Assembly: GCF_038003045.1 (NCBI RefSeq)
Contig: NZ_JBBOOK010000001.1
Coordinates: 434,001-498,000 of the forward strand
Length of the DNA: 64,000 nt
Direction: 5' to 3'
Source of the DNA: Sporosarcina sp. FSL W7-1349
GTDB taxonomy: Bacteria > Bacillota > Bacilli > Bacillales_A > Planococcaceae
In this document: in pieces, positions 1-7,423 of the stretch
Position numbering within the stretch: position 1 is the stretch's first letter
Layout of the letters: every line of letters starts with the position of its first letter
Translations under genes and position numbers: made by a program
Notes under the pieces: model-generated
The model's database searches: none
Seen by the model: the letters and a program-made list of their open reading frames with translations, nothing else
Told to the model about the DNA's origin: nothing

Positions 1-770
1 GCCAACGCACGTAAGAAAATGATCGGTTCGAGAAACCATGTGAAGGTTCCGAACAATCGGCTGCCCGACGAGGGAAGCGCGATGGAAAGCAACGGCTCGA
101 ACGGATAGCGATCCGGCTTTTCCTTAGTTGGCGGGACTCTCTTTTTCTTCTGCCAATATTTGAAGAGTAAATAAAGGACGGAGAGCATTTCAGCCAACAA
201 TGTAATCCCCATTGCGTAGGCGGCATTCATTGCAGAATTATCGGCGACCAGAACTGAGGGGAGCAACCAGGTGATGAGTGCGATTCTGCAGATTTGCTCC
301 AAAATTTGCGACCAGGCCGTTTCTTCAATCCGGGCAATCCCTTGGAAATAGCCCCGGATCAGTCCACCGATAGCCGCGATCGGAACGATGGCAATCCCTA
401 CATACAACGTTAGAGAAGAGGCGGCATTGCCGAGCAGCGTCTCCGATAAATAAGGGACGAAAAGAACCGAGGCGGGTATGAATACCATGCCGGTCAGGAT
501 GGTAATGAAAGTGGCTGTCCTCATGACGGCCGGGAGTTTAGCGCTTTGCCCTTTCGCCTCTAGTTCGGCAATCACTTTGGCGATAGCGATCGGAACACCG
601 AGTTGAACTAGCGATAGGAAAAAAATGAACGCGGGATAAGCCGTCATATAGATTCCGACCGCTTCTTCACCCGCGACCCGCATGAATTGCATCCGATATA
701 CAAAACCTAGCAGTTTCGATAAAAAGACTGCGGCCATGAGCACGACCGTTCCCCGGATAAATGAAGACAA
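1..770 (-). CDS. spoVB: SpoVB-family polysaccharide flippase (partial, 5' part)
   Basis: This frame runs off the left edge, so only about the first 256 residues are visible. It encodes a hydrophobic protein of the SpoVB/MurJ (MOP) flippase superfamily, which acts in spore cortex formation, probably by moving lipid-linked peptidoglycan precursors across the membrane. The N-terminus (SSFIRGTVVLMAAVFLSKLLG, then YRMQFMRVAGEEAVGIY) has the family's first helix and conserved loop, followed by several more membrane segments. I chose the TTG at 770-768 because AAGGAG lies 9 nt upstream. The upstream ATG at 790 is in another frame. It is divergent from comN, the same neighbourhood as spoVB and yrzD/comN in Bacillus. 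The assignment within the superfamily rests on context plus the N-terminal sequence. Confidence 0.85.
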   Translation of the reverse strand, partial: MSSFIRGTVVLMAAVFLSKLLGFVYRMQFMRVAGEEAVGIYMTAYPAFIFFLSLVQLGVPIAIAKVIAELEAKGQSAKLPAVMRTATFITILTGMVFIPASVLFVPYLSETLLGNAASSLTLYVGIAIVPIAAIGGLIRGYFQGIARIEETAWSQILEQICRIALITWLLPSVLVADNSAMNAAYAMGITLLAEMLSVLYLLFKYWQKKKRVPPTKEKPDRYPFEPLLSIALPSSGSRLFGTFTWFLEPIIFLRAL

Positions 771-865
771 CTTGAACAACTCCTTCTCATTTCCGATCAT
801 TTCGTATACAATAAATGTATGCACGCTCTGTTGCACTTACGACTGCTCGGGAAGGGGAGGGGACA

Positions 866-1183
866 ATGGCGATCAAGTTCGAACAACATTTTATCCATAT
901 GTTGCCGGCGCTTCAAAGCAAGAAGAACGAACTTCATTTATACGGATACACCTCTGTGACGGAAGAGGAAATCTGGACCTATTGCGTACATAAAAAATGG
1001 CGCAAAAAAGACGTTGACGCTATGCGCGTCTTTGAAATCGCCAAGGACATTCTCCGAATATCGCCCGCTGAATTCATGACATTCACCCAAATAGAAGAGC
1101 AGCGTGAAGGCAATTGGTTCTCCGATTTGAACAGTGAAGAACTGCAAGCATTGCTGGCACCGCAAAAAGTCGAAAATAATTAA
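866..1183 (+). CDS. comN: ComN-like post-transcriptional regulator
   Basis: This is a 105-residue soluble protein resembling Bacillus ComN (YrzD), which is reported to affect comEA mRNA and its localisation near septa and poles. The sequence has the family's compact helical layout, with a TSVTEEEIWTYCVHKKWRKK segment and a C-terminal FSDLNSEELQALL helix, and no membrane segment. The start is ATG 866 after the purine-rich GGGGAGGGGAC. A longer in-frame ATG at 815 has no ribosome binding site and would add an unlikely leader. It is divergent from spoVB and followed by a strong terminator, so it is probably monocistronic. The comE genes it may act on lie at 45-49 kb of this window. Function is inferred from family and synteny. 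Confidence 0.75.
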   Translation: MAIKFEQHFIHMLPALQSKKNELHLYGYTSVTEEEIWTYCVHKKWRKKDVDAMRVFEIAKDILRISPAEFMTFTQIEEQREGNWFSDLNSEELQALLAPQKVENN

Positions 1184-1193
1184 TAAAAAAGGT

Positions 1194-1251
1194 ACACGTC
1201 CATTTGACACGCGGATGCCCGTGTTTCATAATGGACGTGTTGCGTTTTTTT
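1194..1251 (+). terminator. Rho-independent terminator after comN
   Basis: The arms ACACGTCCAT (1194-1203) and ATGGACGTGT (1231-1240) form a 10-bp perfect stem, followed by a T-rich run (1245-1251). Confidence 0.9.
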
Positions 1252-1400
1252 AAACTGTAGTGATCGGGCAAATCTGACAAGGATCCGGGAAATATGATCG
1301 GATGGACTACCGAGCCGTTTTCATCCGGAAGTACAGTGATTCCTGGAAACTGGTCGAACTTGCGATTTTACGAGATAGAATGCTTTTGTTTTCGAAGAGA

Positions 1401-1415
1401 GTGCACCTGGTGCAC
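1401..1415. repeat. Short perfect palindrome upstream of secDF
   Basis: GTGCACC-T-GGTGCAC is a 7+1+7 palindrome lying 16-30 nt before the secDF ribosome binding site. The rest of 1252-1444 shows no gene and no convincing promoter. The palindrome resembles the GTGCCAGGCAC-type elements common in Bacillales intergenic regions (see 16015-16068). Confidence 0.5.
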
Positions 1416-1444
1416 GCTTCAAAGAATGAGGAGGAAATGGTTTT

Positions 1445-3712
1445 ATGAAAAGTAGAGGTCGGATTGTCGCGTTCCTTTTATTGCTCGTCCTATTCGGGTC
1501 ACTGATCGGATCGACCGCCAATCCAATTGTGAAAGATGTCAAATTAGGTCTCGACTTGCAAGGTGGATTCGAAGTCTTGTACCAAGTTGAACCGTTGAAA
1601 GATGGGAAAAAAATAACGGAGGACATGGTGAAGGACACGGCGAACGCCTTGACGAACCGGATCGACGTGCTCGGCGTCAGTGAGCCGAGCATCCAAATCG
1701 AGTCCAACAACCGGATTCGCGTGCAATTGGCTGGGGTGGAAGACCAGAAATCAGCCCGTGAGTTGTTGTCCACACAAGCGAATCTGACGTTCCGGGATGC
1801 TGACGATAACCTGATTTTGGACGGGAACGATCTTAAGGAAGGGAAAGCAAAAGCGAACTTCGGAGAAACCGGAAATCCGGTTGTCACATTGGAAATGAAA
1901 GATCCGAAAAAATTCGGCGAAGTGACGACGCTCATTTCACAGAAGAAGCCGGAAAACGTTATGGTCATCTGGCTCGACTTCGTGGAAGGCGAGGATTCAT
2001 TCCGGGAAGAGGCCCAAAAACCGAACCCGAAATTCATCTCCGCGCCTTATGTTCAAAATCCGATTCAATCGTCCAATGTAGAGATTTCGGGTAGCTTTAC
2101 GGTGGAGGAGACGAAGCATCTTGCCGGGATTCTGAATGCCGGTGCCTTGCCGGTTCACTTAGAAGAAATCTATTCCACTTCGGTTGGTGCCCAGTTCGGT
2201 GAGCAGGCGTTGAACAAAACGGTTTTCGCTGGAATTGTCGGGATTGCGCTCATTTTCCTATTCATGCTGTTCTATTATAGACTGCCAGGGTTTGTGGCTG
2301 TCATCACCTTATCGGTTTATATCTACTTGATTTTACTTGTCTTTACATTGATTAATGGTGTGCTGACATTGCCGGGAATCGCCGCCCTCATGCTCGGTGT
2401 CGGGATGGCCGTCGATGCGAACATCTTGACCTATGAACGAATTCGCGAAGAACTGCGGGTCGGAAAATCAGTCAAGACGTCCTTCCTGGCCGGGGCGAAA
2501 TCATCCTTCACTGCCATTTTGGACGCCAATATTACTACGTTACTGGCAGCAGTTGTGCTGTTCATTTTCGGGACAAGCTCGGTCAAAGGGTTTGCAACGA
2601 TGCTCATCATCAGTATCCTTGTCAGCTTCTTGACAGCGGTCTGGGGTTCGAGGTTACTACTTGGATTGCTAGTCAATAGTGGATCCCTTGATGGAAAGCC
2701 GGGTCTGTTCGGCATCTCCAAAAGCCGTGTCCATCCACCGGAAGAACAGATGGAAACGTTGGATCTTACGACAAAATTTGACCGTTTCGATTTTGTTCAT
2801 AGCCGGAAGCGATTTTATGTAATTTCAACAGTGCTGTTGGCAGCAGGTATCATCATGCTCGCTGTATTCAAATTGAATCTTGGCATCGACTTCTCCAGTG
2901 GTACCCGTATTGAAATCATGGCGGAAAAGCCATTGACGAAGGAAGTTGTGACGGACTACTTGGAAGAAATCGGGCATCCGTCGAGTGACATCGTCATTTC
3001 TGGTGAGACGGGTAATATCGGGGTCGTCCGATACAAGGAAGAGTTTAAGCAGGAAGAAATCAATAAACTAAAATCGGAAATCGCAACGGAGTATGGCGCG
3101 GAACCAAATATCTCAACCGTTTCGTCGACAGTCGGTGAAGAATTGGCGCTAAATGCGTTTAAAGCGCTCTTGGTTGCCGCATTAGGTATCATCATCTATG
3201 TCGCCTTCCGTTTTGAATGGCGGATGGGGGTCGCGTCAATCATCGGGCTGTTCCACGATGCCTTCTTCATGGTTGCCATCTTCAGCATCTTGCGACTTGA
3301 AGTGGATATCACGTTCATTGCGGCCGTCCTGACGATTGTCGGGTATTCGATCAATGATACGATCGTTACCTTCGACCGGATTCGTGAAAACTTGAATCGC
3401 CGTGGCGTCATCGATAATGTGGATGAGTTGGCCGATATCGTGAATAAATCCCTCCGTCAAACATTGGGACGTTCCGTCAACACCGTGCTGACCGTCATAT
3501 TCGTTGTCGTCGCCTTGATGCTGCTAGGGGCTGAATCGATCAAAACCTTCTCGATCGCGTTGCTCATCGGTTTGCTGGCTGGTACGTACTCTTCGATCTT
3601 CATTTCCGCTCAAATCTGGTTTGACTTGAAAAAGCGGCAAATGAAAGACAAAGGCACATTGAATGTCAAACAAGAGAAGAAACAATGGGGATCGGACGAA
3701 CCGGTCGTCTAA
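1445..3712 (+). CDS. secDF: Protein translocase subunit SecDF (fused)
   Basis: This is a 755-residue membrane protein that uses the proton gradient to help Sec-dependent export and late release of secreted proteins. It is the fused form usual in Bacillales, with SecD in about residues 1-420 and SecF in about 445-740, each giving six predicted membrane segments. Visible signatures are the SecD motif LGLDLQGG (34-41), GVGMAVDANILTYERIREEL near 318-337, the SecF motif LGIDFSSGT near 482, and GYSINDTIVTFDRIRENL near 632. The ATG has a clear AGGAGG-type ribosome binding site. The gene ends before a strong terminator and seems to be a single-gene transcript. Its neighbours match the secDF region of Bacillus. 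Confidence 0.96.
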   Translation: MKSRGRIVAFLLLLVLFGSLIGSTANPIVKDVKLGLDLQGGFEVLYQVEPLKDGKKITEDMVKDTANALTNRIDVLGVSEPSIQIESNNRIRVQLAGVEDQKSARELLSTQANLTFRDADDNLILDGNDLKEGKAKANFGETGNPVVTLEMKDPKKFGEVTTLISQKKPENVMVIWLDFVEGEDSFREEAQKPNPKFISAPYVQNPIQSSNVEISGSFTVEETKHLAGILNAGALPVHLEEIYSTSVGAQFGEQALNKTVFAGIVGIALIFLFMLFYYRLPGFVAVITLSVYIYLILLVFTLINGVLTLPGIAALMLGVGMAVDANILTYERIREELRVGKSVKTSFLAGAKSSFTAILDANITTLLAAVVLFIFGTSSVKGFATMLIISILVSFLTAVWGSRLLLGLLVNSGSLDGKPGLFGISKSRVHPPEEQMETLDLTTKFDRFDFVHSRKRFYVISTVLLAAGIIMLAVFKLNLGIDFSSGTRIEIMAEKPLTKEVVTDYLEEIGHPSSDIVISGETGNIGVVRYKEEFKQEEINKLKSEIATEYGAEPNISTVSSTVGEELALNAFKALLVAALGIIIYVAFRFEWRMGVASIIGLFHDAFFMVAIFSILRLEVDITFIAAVLTIVGYSINDTIVTFDRIRENLNRRGVIDNVDELADIVNKSLRQTLGRSVNTVLTVIFVVVALMLLGAESIKTFSIALLIGLLAGTYSSIFISAQIWFDLKKRQMKDKGTLNVKQEKKQWGSDEPVV

Positions 3713-3764
3713 TCGATTATGGAATCACCCGTCTGGCCACCAGGCGATGCGTTTCATCTTCGGG

Positions 3765-3797
3765 AACAGGGTATACTACGGTATACCCTGTTTTTTT
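3765..3797 (+). terminator. Terminator after secDF
   Basis: AACAGGGTATAC (3765-3776), a 4-nt loop and GTATACCCTGTT (3781-3792) form a perfect 12-bp stem, followed by a T7 run. Confidence 0.93.
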
Positions 3798-3818
3798 ATT
3801 ATGCACTGGGGGTGTGGA

Positions 3819-3913
3819 GTGCTGATAAGTCGTGCGGAGTGCTGATATCTCGCGTGAAGTGCTGATAAGTCGTGCGTCGTGCTGATATCTTGTACGAAGC
3901 GCTGATAACATCC
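3819..3913 (+). repeat. Tandem repeat, exact 20-bp period, five units
   Basis: GCTGATA recurs at 3821, 3841, 3861, 3881 and 3901, a strict 20-bp period. Units 1 and 3 read GTGCTGATAAGTCGTGCG, while units 2 and 4 carry GATATCT instead. The last unit, GCGCTGATAACATCC, matches the core of the array at 10211-10400. No coding sense is apparent. The array lies between the secDF terminator and lapA. Confidence 0.9.
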
Positions 3914-3968
3914 ACCAAGAGCTATGAATCCCCGACTATAATCCACATCATCGAAAGGAGGAAATCCC

Positions 3969-4316
3969 GTGAAATTCCAATGGACTCTGTTATTCGGACT
4001 TTTATTTGCGATTTTGATTGCCGTTTTCGCTGTTTTCAATGTGGATTCGGTCGAAGTGAATTATGTTTTTGGCACAGCGATGTGGCCGCTCGTCTTGGTC
4101 ATTTTAGGATCGGCCCTGCTCGGTGCCTTGACAAGCGGGTTTGTTGCCATCTTTCGCTCCTACCGCTCCAACCGCCGTATCAAAGAATTGCAGAAAGAGC
4201 TGGCGGCCAAGGAAACGACCATTGCCGCCCAGCAAAATGAAATTGCCAGCCTTCAACGATATTACAAACCTTTCGAAGCGGATTCCATCGACCTCAATGA
4301 AAAAACTGCTGAATAA
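3969..4316 (+). CDS. LapA/DUF1049-domain membrane protein (YrvD-like)
   Basis: This is a 115-residue small membrane protein of the lipopolysaccharide assembly protein A (DUF1049) family. Two hydrophobic segments (about 6-24 and 38-62) flank the family's short NVDSVEVNYVFG stretch. A charged C-terminal region (about 67-100) has coiled-coil character. The family name comes from proteobacterial LapA. This is a Gram-positive, so a role in LPS does not apply and the function is unknown. The ATG follows GAAAGGAGG. It sits just upstream of recJ, as yrvD does in Bacillus, but a terminator separates the two. Confidence 0.85.
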   Translation: MKFQWTLLFGLLFAILIAVFAVFNVDSVEVNYVFGTAMWPLVLVILGSALLGALTSGFVAIFRSYRSNRRIKELQKELAAKETTIAAQQNEIASLQRYYKPFEADSIDLNEKTAE

Positions 4317-4328
4317 TCTACCAAATTA

Positions 4329-4361
4329 AACTTTCCTGGACTGTCCGGGAAAGTTTTTTTC
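4329..4361 (+). terminator. Terminator after the lapA-like gene
   Basis: AACTTTCC (4329-4336) pairs with GGAAAGTT (4348-4355), and a run of Ts follows. Confidence 0.88.
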
Positions 4362-4437
4362 TTTTCTACTTCGTTATAGTATTTCCTTTTAGATACATAG
4401 GACATCCGTTATAATGACGATAAGGATGTGAACCAAA

Positions 4438-6771
4438 TTGATTGAATCAAAGAAAAGATGGACGATTAGTAGACCGGATGACGAGATTGTCGAAACGCTG
4501 CAATCGACTCTCAAGATTCCGTCTGTCCATGCCAAAATTCTGGCTGCCCGTGGAATAACGGAGCCGACCAAGGCGAAAGCTTTTTTACATATGGATGAAA
4601 CCTGCTTGCATGACCCGTTTTTATTTCATGATATGGACAAAGCAGTTGATATCATTGGCCGCGCTATTTCTGAACAGAAGAAGATCGTTGTTTATGGAGA
4701 CTATGATGCGGATGGCGTGACTAGCGTCTCCGTCTTGACGACGGCATTGGAGCGGCTGGGGGCAGATGTTTTCTTTGCCATACCGGACCGCTTTCAACAC
4801 GGCTACGGGCCGAATCAAGAATTGTTCGAGGAACTGCATGAGCAAGGGGCATCGCTCATTATCACAGTCGATAACGGAATTTCCGGAATCGATCAGATCG
4901 CCCATGCCAAATCGCTCGGCATGGATGTGATCATCACCGACCACCATGAAATCGGGGAAACGATTCCGGCAGCGGATGCTGTCATCCATCCCCGGCACCC
5001 GGAAGGCTCCTATCCGTTCGGTGAATTGGCCGGCGTCGGGGTGGCGTTTAAATTGGCCTGTGCCTTGCTCGGGGAAATTCCTCATGACTTGATCGAGCTA
5101 GTCGCAATCGGTACGGTGGCTGACCTTGTGCCGCTTCAGGACGAAAACCGCTATTTGGTCAAGGAGGGGATCCGCCGCATGCGCCGCTCCACACGTCCGG
5201 CCATCCAGGCGCTTGCCCGCGTGGCAGGTGCAGAGCAAGCCGGGTTGAATGAAGAATCGATTGGTTTCACGATTGGCCCTCGGATCAATGCGGCAGGACG
5301 CTTAGGTGATGCAAAACCTGCTGTCGATCTCCTGAAGACAGACGATGAGGGGGTCGCCATGGCATTGGCCGAGCAACTGGACTCGTTGAACAAAGAAAGA
5401 CAAGCCATCGTTTCGACTATTACGAAGGAAGCAGAGCGGATGATCTCCGACACATATGGGGACAAGATCCCTTACGTATTCGTCATAGCAGGAGAAGGGT
5501 GGAACCCGGGGGTCGTCGGAATCGTTGCCAGCCGGTTGACGGAGAAATATCATCGCCCTTCCATCGTCCTTTCATTGGATCCGGAAGCGGGAACGGCAAA
5601 AGGGTCGGCACGAAGTATTTCGGGATTCGACTTATTCGGGGAACTGTCCAAAAATGCACATCTTCTACCGCATTTCGGAGGCCATCAGATGGCGGCCGGC
5701 ATGACTTTGTCCATCGATGATATCGACGACCTGCGCCAAAATTTGAATGCCCAGGCGGCGGAAGTCTTGACGGAACAGATGCTGATTCCCGAAAAAGTGA
5801 TCGATGTCCCGCTGAAATTGGAAGAAATCAATGTGGATGTGCTGGAATCGCTTGAAATCCTCCGCCCGTTCGGGATGAGTTTCGAAAAGCCAGCTTATAT
5901 GATCGAAAAGTTGACGACTGCAATTGTGCGGCAAATCGGGGCGGATAAAAACCATTTGAAGCTGGAGCTGCAGGACGGAGAGTGGAAGCTGGATGCGATC
6001 GGTTTCCGGTTCGGCCATATGGCGGATCATATGACACCGGACATCACGTTATCCCTCGTCGGTGACTTGCAGGTGAATGAATGGAACGGCCATAAGAAGC
6101 CTCAGTTGTTGATCGAAGACGTCCGTTCGGATGACTGGCAGTTATTCGATTTGCGCGGCATTCGGGAACCGTCCCGTTGGCTTCCGAAAATTCCGCTGGA
6201 GCATACCTTATTTGTCGCGTTCCGGGATCGGACCATCTCTCGTCTGCCTTCTACGATGCAAGGAATTTCCGTCCTTCATTATGGGAAAGATCAATTAAAG
6301 GAAGCGGATAATGTTGTCCTGCTCGATATGCCGAATGCCAAGACGGAGTTGGAACATGTCATCCAGACGACTGTTCCTGACCGGATCTATGCCCATCTGC
6401 ACGAGCCCGAATCGAAGTATTTTGATGGGATTCCGGGCCGTGATCAGTTTGGATGGTTTTACACTTTTTTGAAAAAGCGGGGCAGTTTCGATATGAAACA
6501 AAACGCGGATCTGCTGACCAAACATATGGGTTGGAAAAAGGATACCGTTTATTTCATATCGCAGGTGTTTTCCGAGCTTGGATTTGTTAAGATAGAGAAT
6601 GGTGTGGCTTCCGTCGTGGAAACTGCCGACAAGCGGGATTTAGCGGAAGCGCCGTCTTATCGACAGAGACAACGGCAAATCGAATTGGAAAAAAGATTGC
6701 TTTATGCATCCTATTTCGAGTTGAAGCAATGGTTCGAGACGATCCGGAATGGGATCGACAGGGAGGAATAA
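4438..6771 (+). CDS. recJ: Single-stranded-DNA-specific exonuclease RecJ
   Basis: This is a 777-residue 5'-3' single-strand DNA exonuclease of the DHH phosphoesterase superfamily, acting in recombination and mismatch or base-excision repair. Motif YGDYDADGVTSV (about 85-96) and the DHH motif ITDHHEIGE (about 166-174) supply the metal ligands. A DHHA1-type domain (GWNPGVVGIVASRL, then GGHQMAAGMT) and an OB-like segment follow. The extra C-terminal domain of about 200 residues matches the long Bacillales form. TTG 4438 is the only workable start, since a GTG just upstream leads directly to a stop. A TATAAT sits at 4410-4415 with a weak -35. The recJ stop lies 3 nt before the apt ATG. Confidence 0.95.
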   Translation: MIESKKRWTISRPDDEIVETLQSTLKIPSVHAKILAARGITEPTKAKAFLHMDETCLHDPFLFHDMDKAVDIIGRAISEQKKIVVYGDYDADGVTSVSVLTTALERLGADVFFAIPDRFQHGYGPNQELFEELHEQGASLIITVDNGISGIDQIAHAKSLGMDVIITDHHEIGETIPAADAVIHPRHPEGSYPFGELAGVGVAFKLACALLGEIPHDLIELVAIGTVADLVPLQDENRYLVKEGIRRMRRSTRPAIQALARVAGAEQAGLNEESIGFTIGPRINAAGRLGDAKPAVDLLKTDDEGVAMALAEQLDSLNKERQAIVSTITKEAERMISDTYGDKIPYVFVIAGEGWNPGVVGIVASRLTEKYHRPSIVLSLDPEAGTAKGSARSISGFDLFGELSKNAHLLPHFGGHQMAAGMTLSIDDIDDLRQNLNAQAAEVLTEQMLIPEKVIDVPLKLEEINVDVLESLEILRPFGMSFEKPAYMIEKLTTAIVRQIGADKNHLKLELQDGEWKLDAIGFRFGHMADHMTPDITLSLVGDLQVNEWNGHKKPQLLIEDVRSDDWQLFDLRGIREPSRWLPKIPLEHTLFVAFRDRTISRLPSTMQGISVLHYGKDQLKEADNVVLLDMPNAKTELEHVIQTTVPDRIYAHLHEPESKYFDGIPGRDQFGWFYTFLKKRGSFDMKQNADLLTKHMGWKKDTVYFISQVFSELGFVKIENGVASVVETADKRDLAEAPSYRQRQRQIELEKRLLYASYFELKQWFETIRNGIDREE

Positions 6772-6774
6772 TTG

Positions 6775-7287
6775 ATGGATTTGAAACAATATGTAACGAT
6801 TGTCCCGGATTATCCAAAAGAAGGGATCAGCTTTAAAGATATCTCGACGATTATGGATAATGGTAAAGCTTATAAATACGCTACGGATGAAATCGTCAAG
6901 TATGCGAAAGAGGTAGGGACGGACATCATCGTGGGGCCGGAAGCAAGGGGCTTTATCATCGGTTGTCCGGTAGCGTACGCGTTGGAAGTCGGCTTTGCTC
7001 CAGTCCGCAAGCCTGGCAAATTGCCTCGCGAAACCATCGCAGTGGAATATGATCTGGAATATGGAAAAGATACGTTGACAATCCATAAAGATGCCATCCA
7101 ACCGGGTCAGCGTGTCTTGATTGTTGATGATTTGCTGGCAACCGGCGGGACAGTCGGCGCGACTATCCAATTGGTGGAGAAATTGGGCGGCATCGTGGCT
7201 GGCTGCGCATTCATCATCGAACTGTCCTATTTGAACGGGCGTGAAAAACTGCAAGGTTACAATTCACGAGCGTTAATCACATATTAA
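6775..7287 (+). CDS. apt: Adenine phosphoribosyltransferase
   Basis: This 170-residue purine-salvage enzyme converts adenine and PRPP to AMP. The PRPP-binding loop [16 protein letters not shown] is near residues 114-129, and the N-terminal [12 protein letters not shown] hood and GPEARGFI motifs are present. I chose ATG 6775 over the in-frame TTG at 6772 because GGGAGGA is best spaced for the ATG. It follows recJ by only 3 nt, so the two are probably co-transcribed, and a terminator comes right after. The order recJ-apt-relA is the standard Bacillales arrangement. Confidence 0.96.
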   Translation: MDLKQYVTIVPDYPKEGISFKDISTIMDNGKAYKYATDEIVKYAKEVGTDIIVGPEARGFIIGCPVAYALEVGFAPVRKPGKLPRETIAVEYDLEYGKDTLTIHKDAIQPGQRVLIVDDLLATGGTVGATIQLVEKLGGIVAGCAFIIELSYLNGREKLQGYNSRALITY

Positions 7288-7304
7288 AAATTGACAATAC
7301 TTAG

Positions 7305-7333
7305 TCCTCCGTGGAAACAACGGAGGATTTTTC
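7305..7333 (+). terminator. Terminator after apt
   Basis: TCCTCCGT (7305-7312) pairs with ACGGAGGA (7320-7327), followed by a T run. Confidence 0.88.
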
Positions 7334-7346
7334 TATACATGGACTC

Positions 7347-7376
7347 TTTACATTCGGCTAGTATTACACATACAAT
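7347..7376 (+). promoter_or_regulatory. Candidate sigma-A promoter of relA
   Basis: TTTACA (7347-7352), an 18-nt spacer and TACAAT (7371-7376) lie 48 nt before the relA start, after the apt terminator. Confidence 0.55.
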
Positions 7377-7423
7377 AAGAATATTATCATTTTTTTGCGT
7401 AACGGTTCGAAAGGGGTAGAAGA

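Noticed and set aside
1321..2037. 238-codon antisense frame over secDF
   Set aside because: It is a shadow of the secDF frame, with no ribosome binding site and a Ser/Pro/Phe-rich composition typical of antisense reading.
3819..3913. Possible CRISPR array
   Set aside because: The period is only 20 bp with no unique spacers between conserved repeats, and no cas genes are present. It is a tandem repeat.
3969..4316. Evidence of lipopolysaccharide (LapA) and hence a Gram-negative organism
   Set aside because: DUF1049 proteins also occur in Bacillales next to recJ, and all other genes are Gram-positive and sporulation-type.
6640..7254. 204-codon antisense frame over apt and the recJ end
   Set aside because: It covers two conserved sense genes and shows no independent start signal or family motif.
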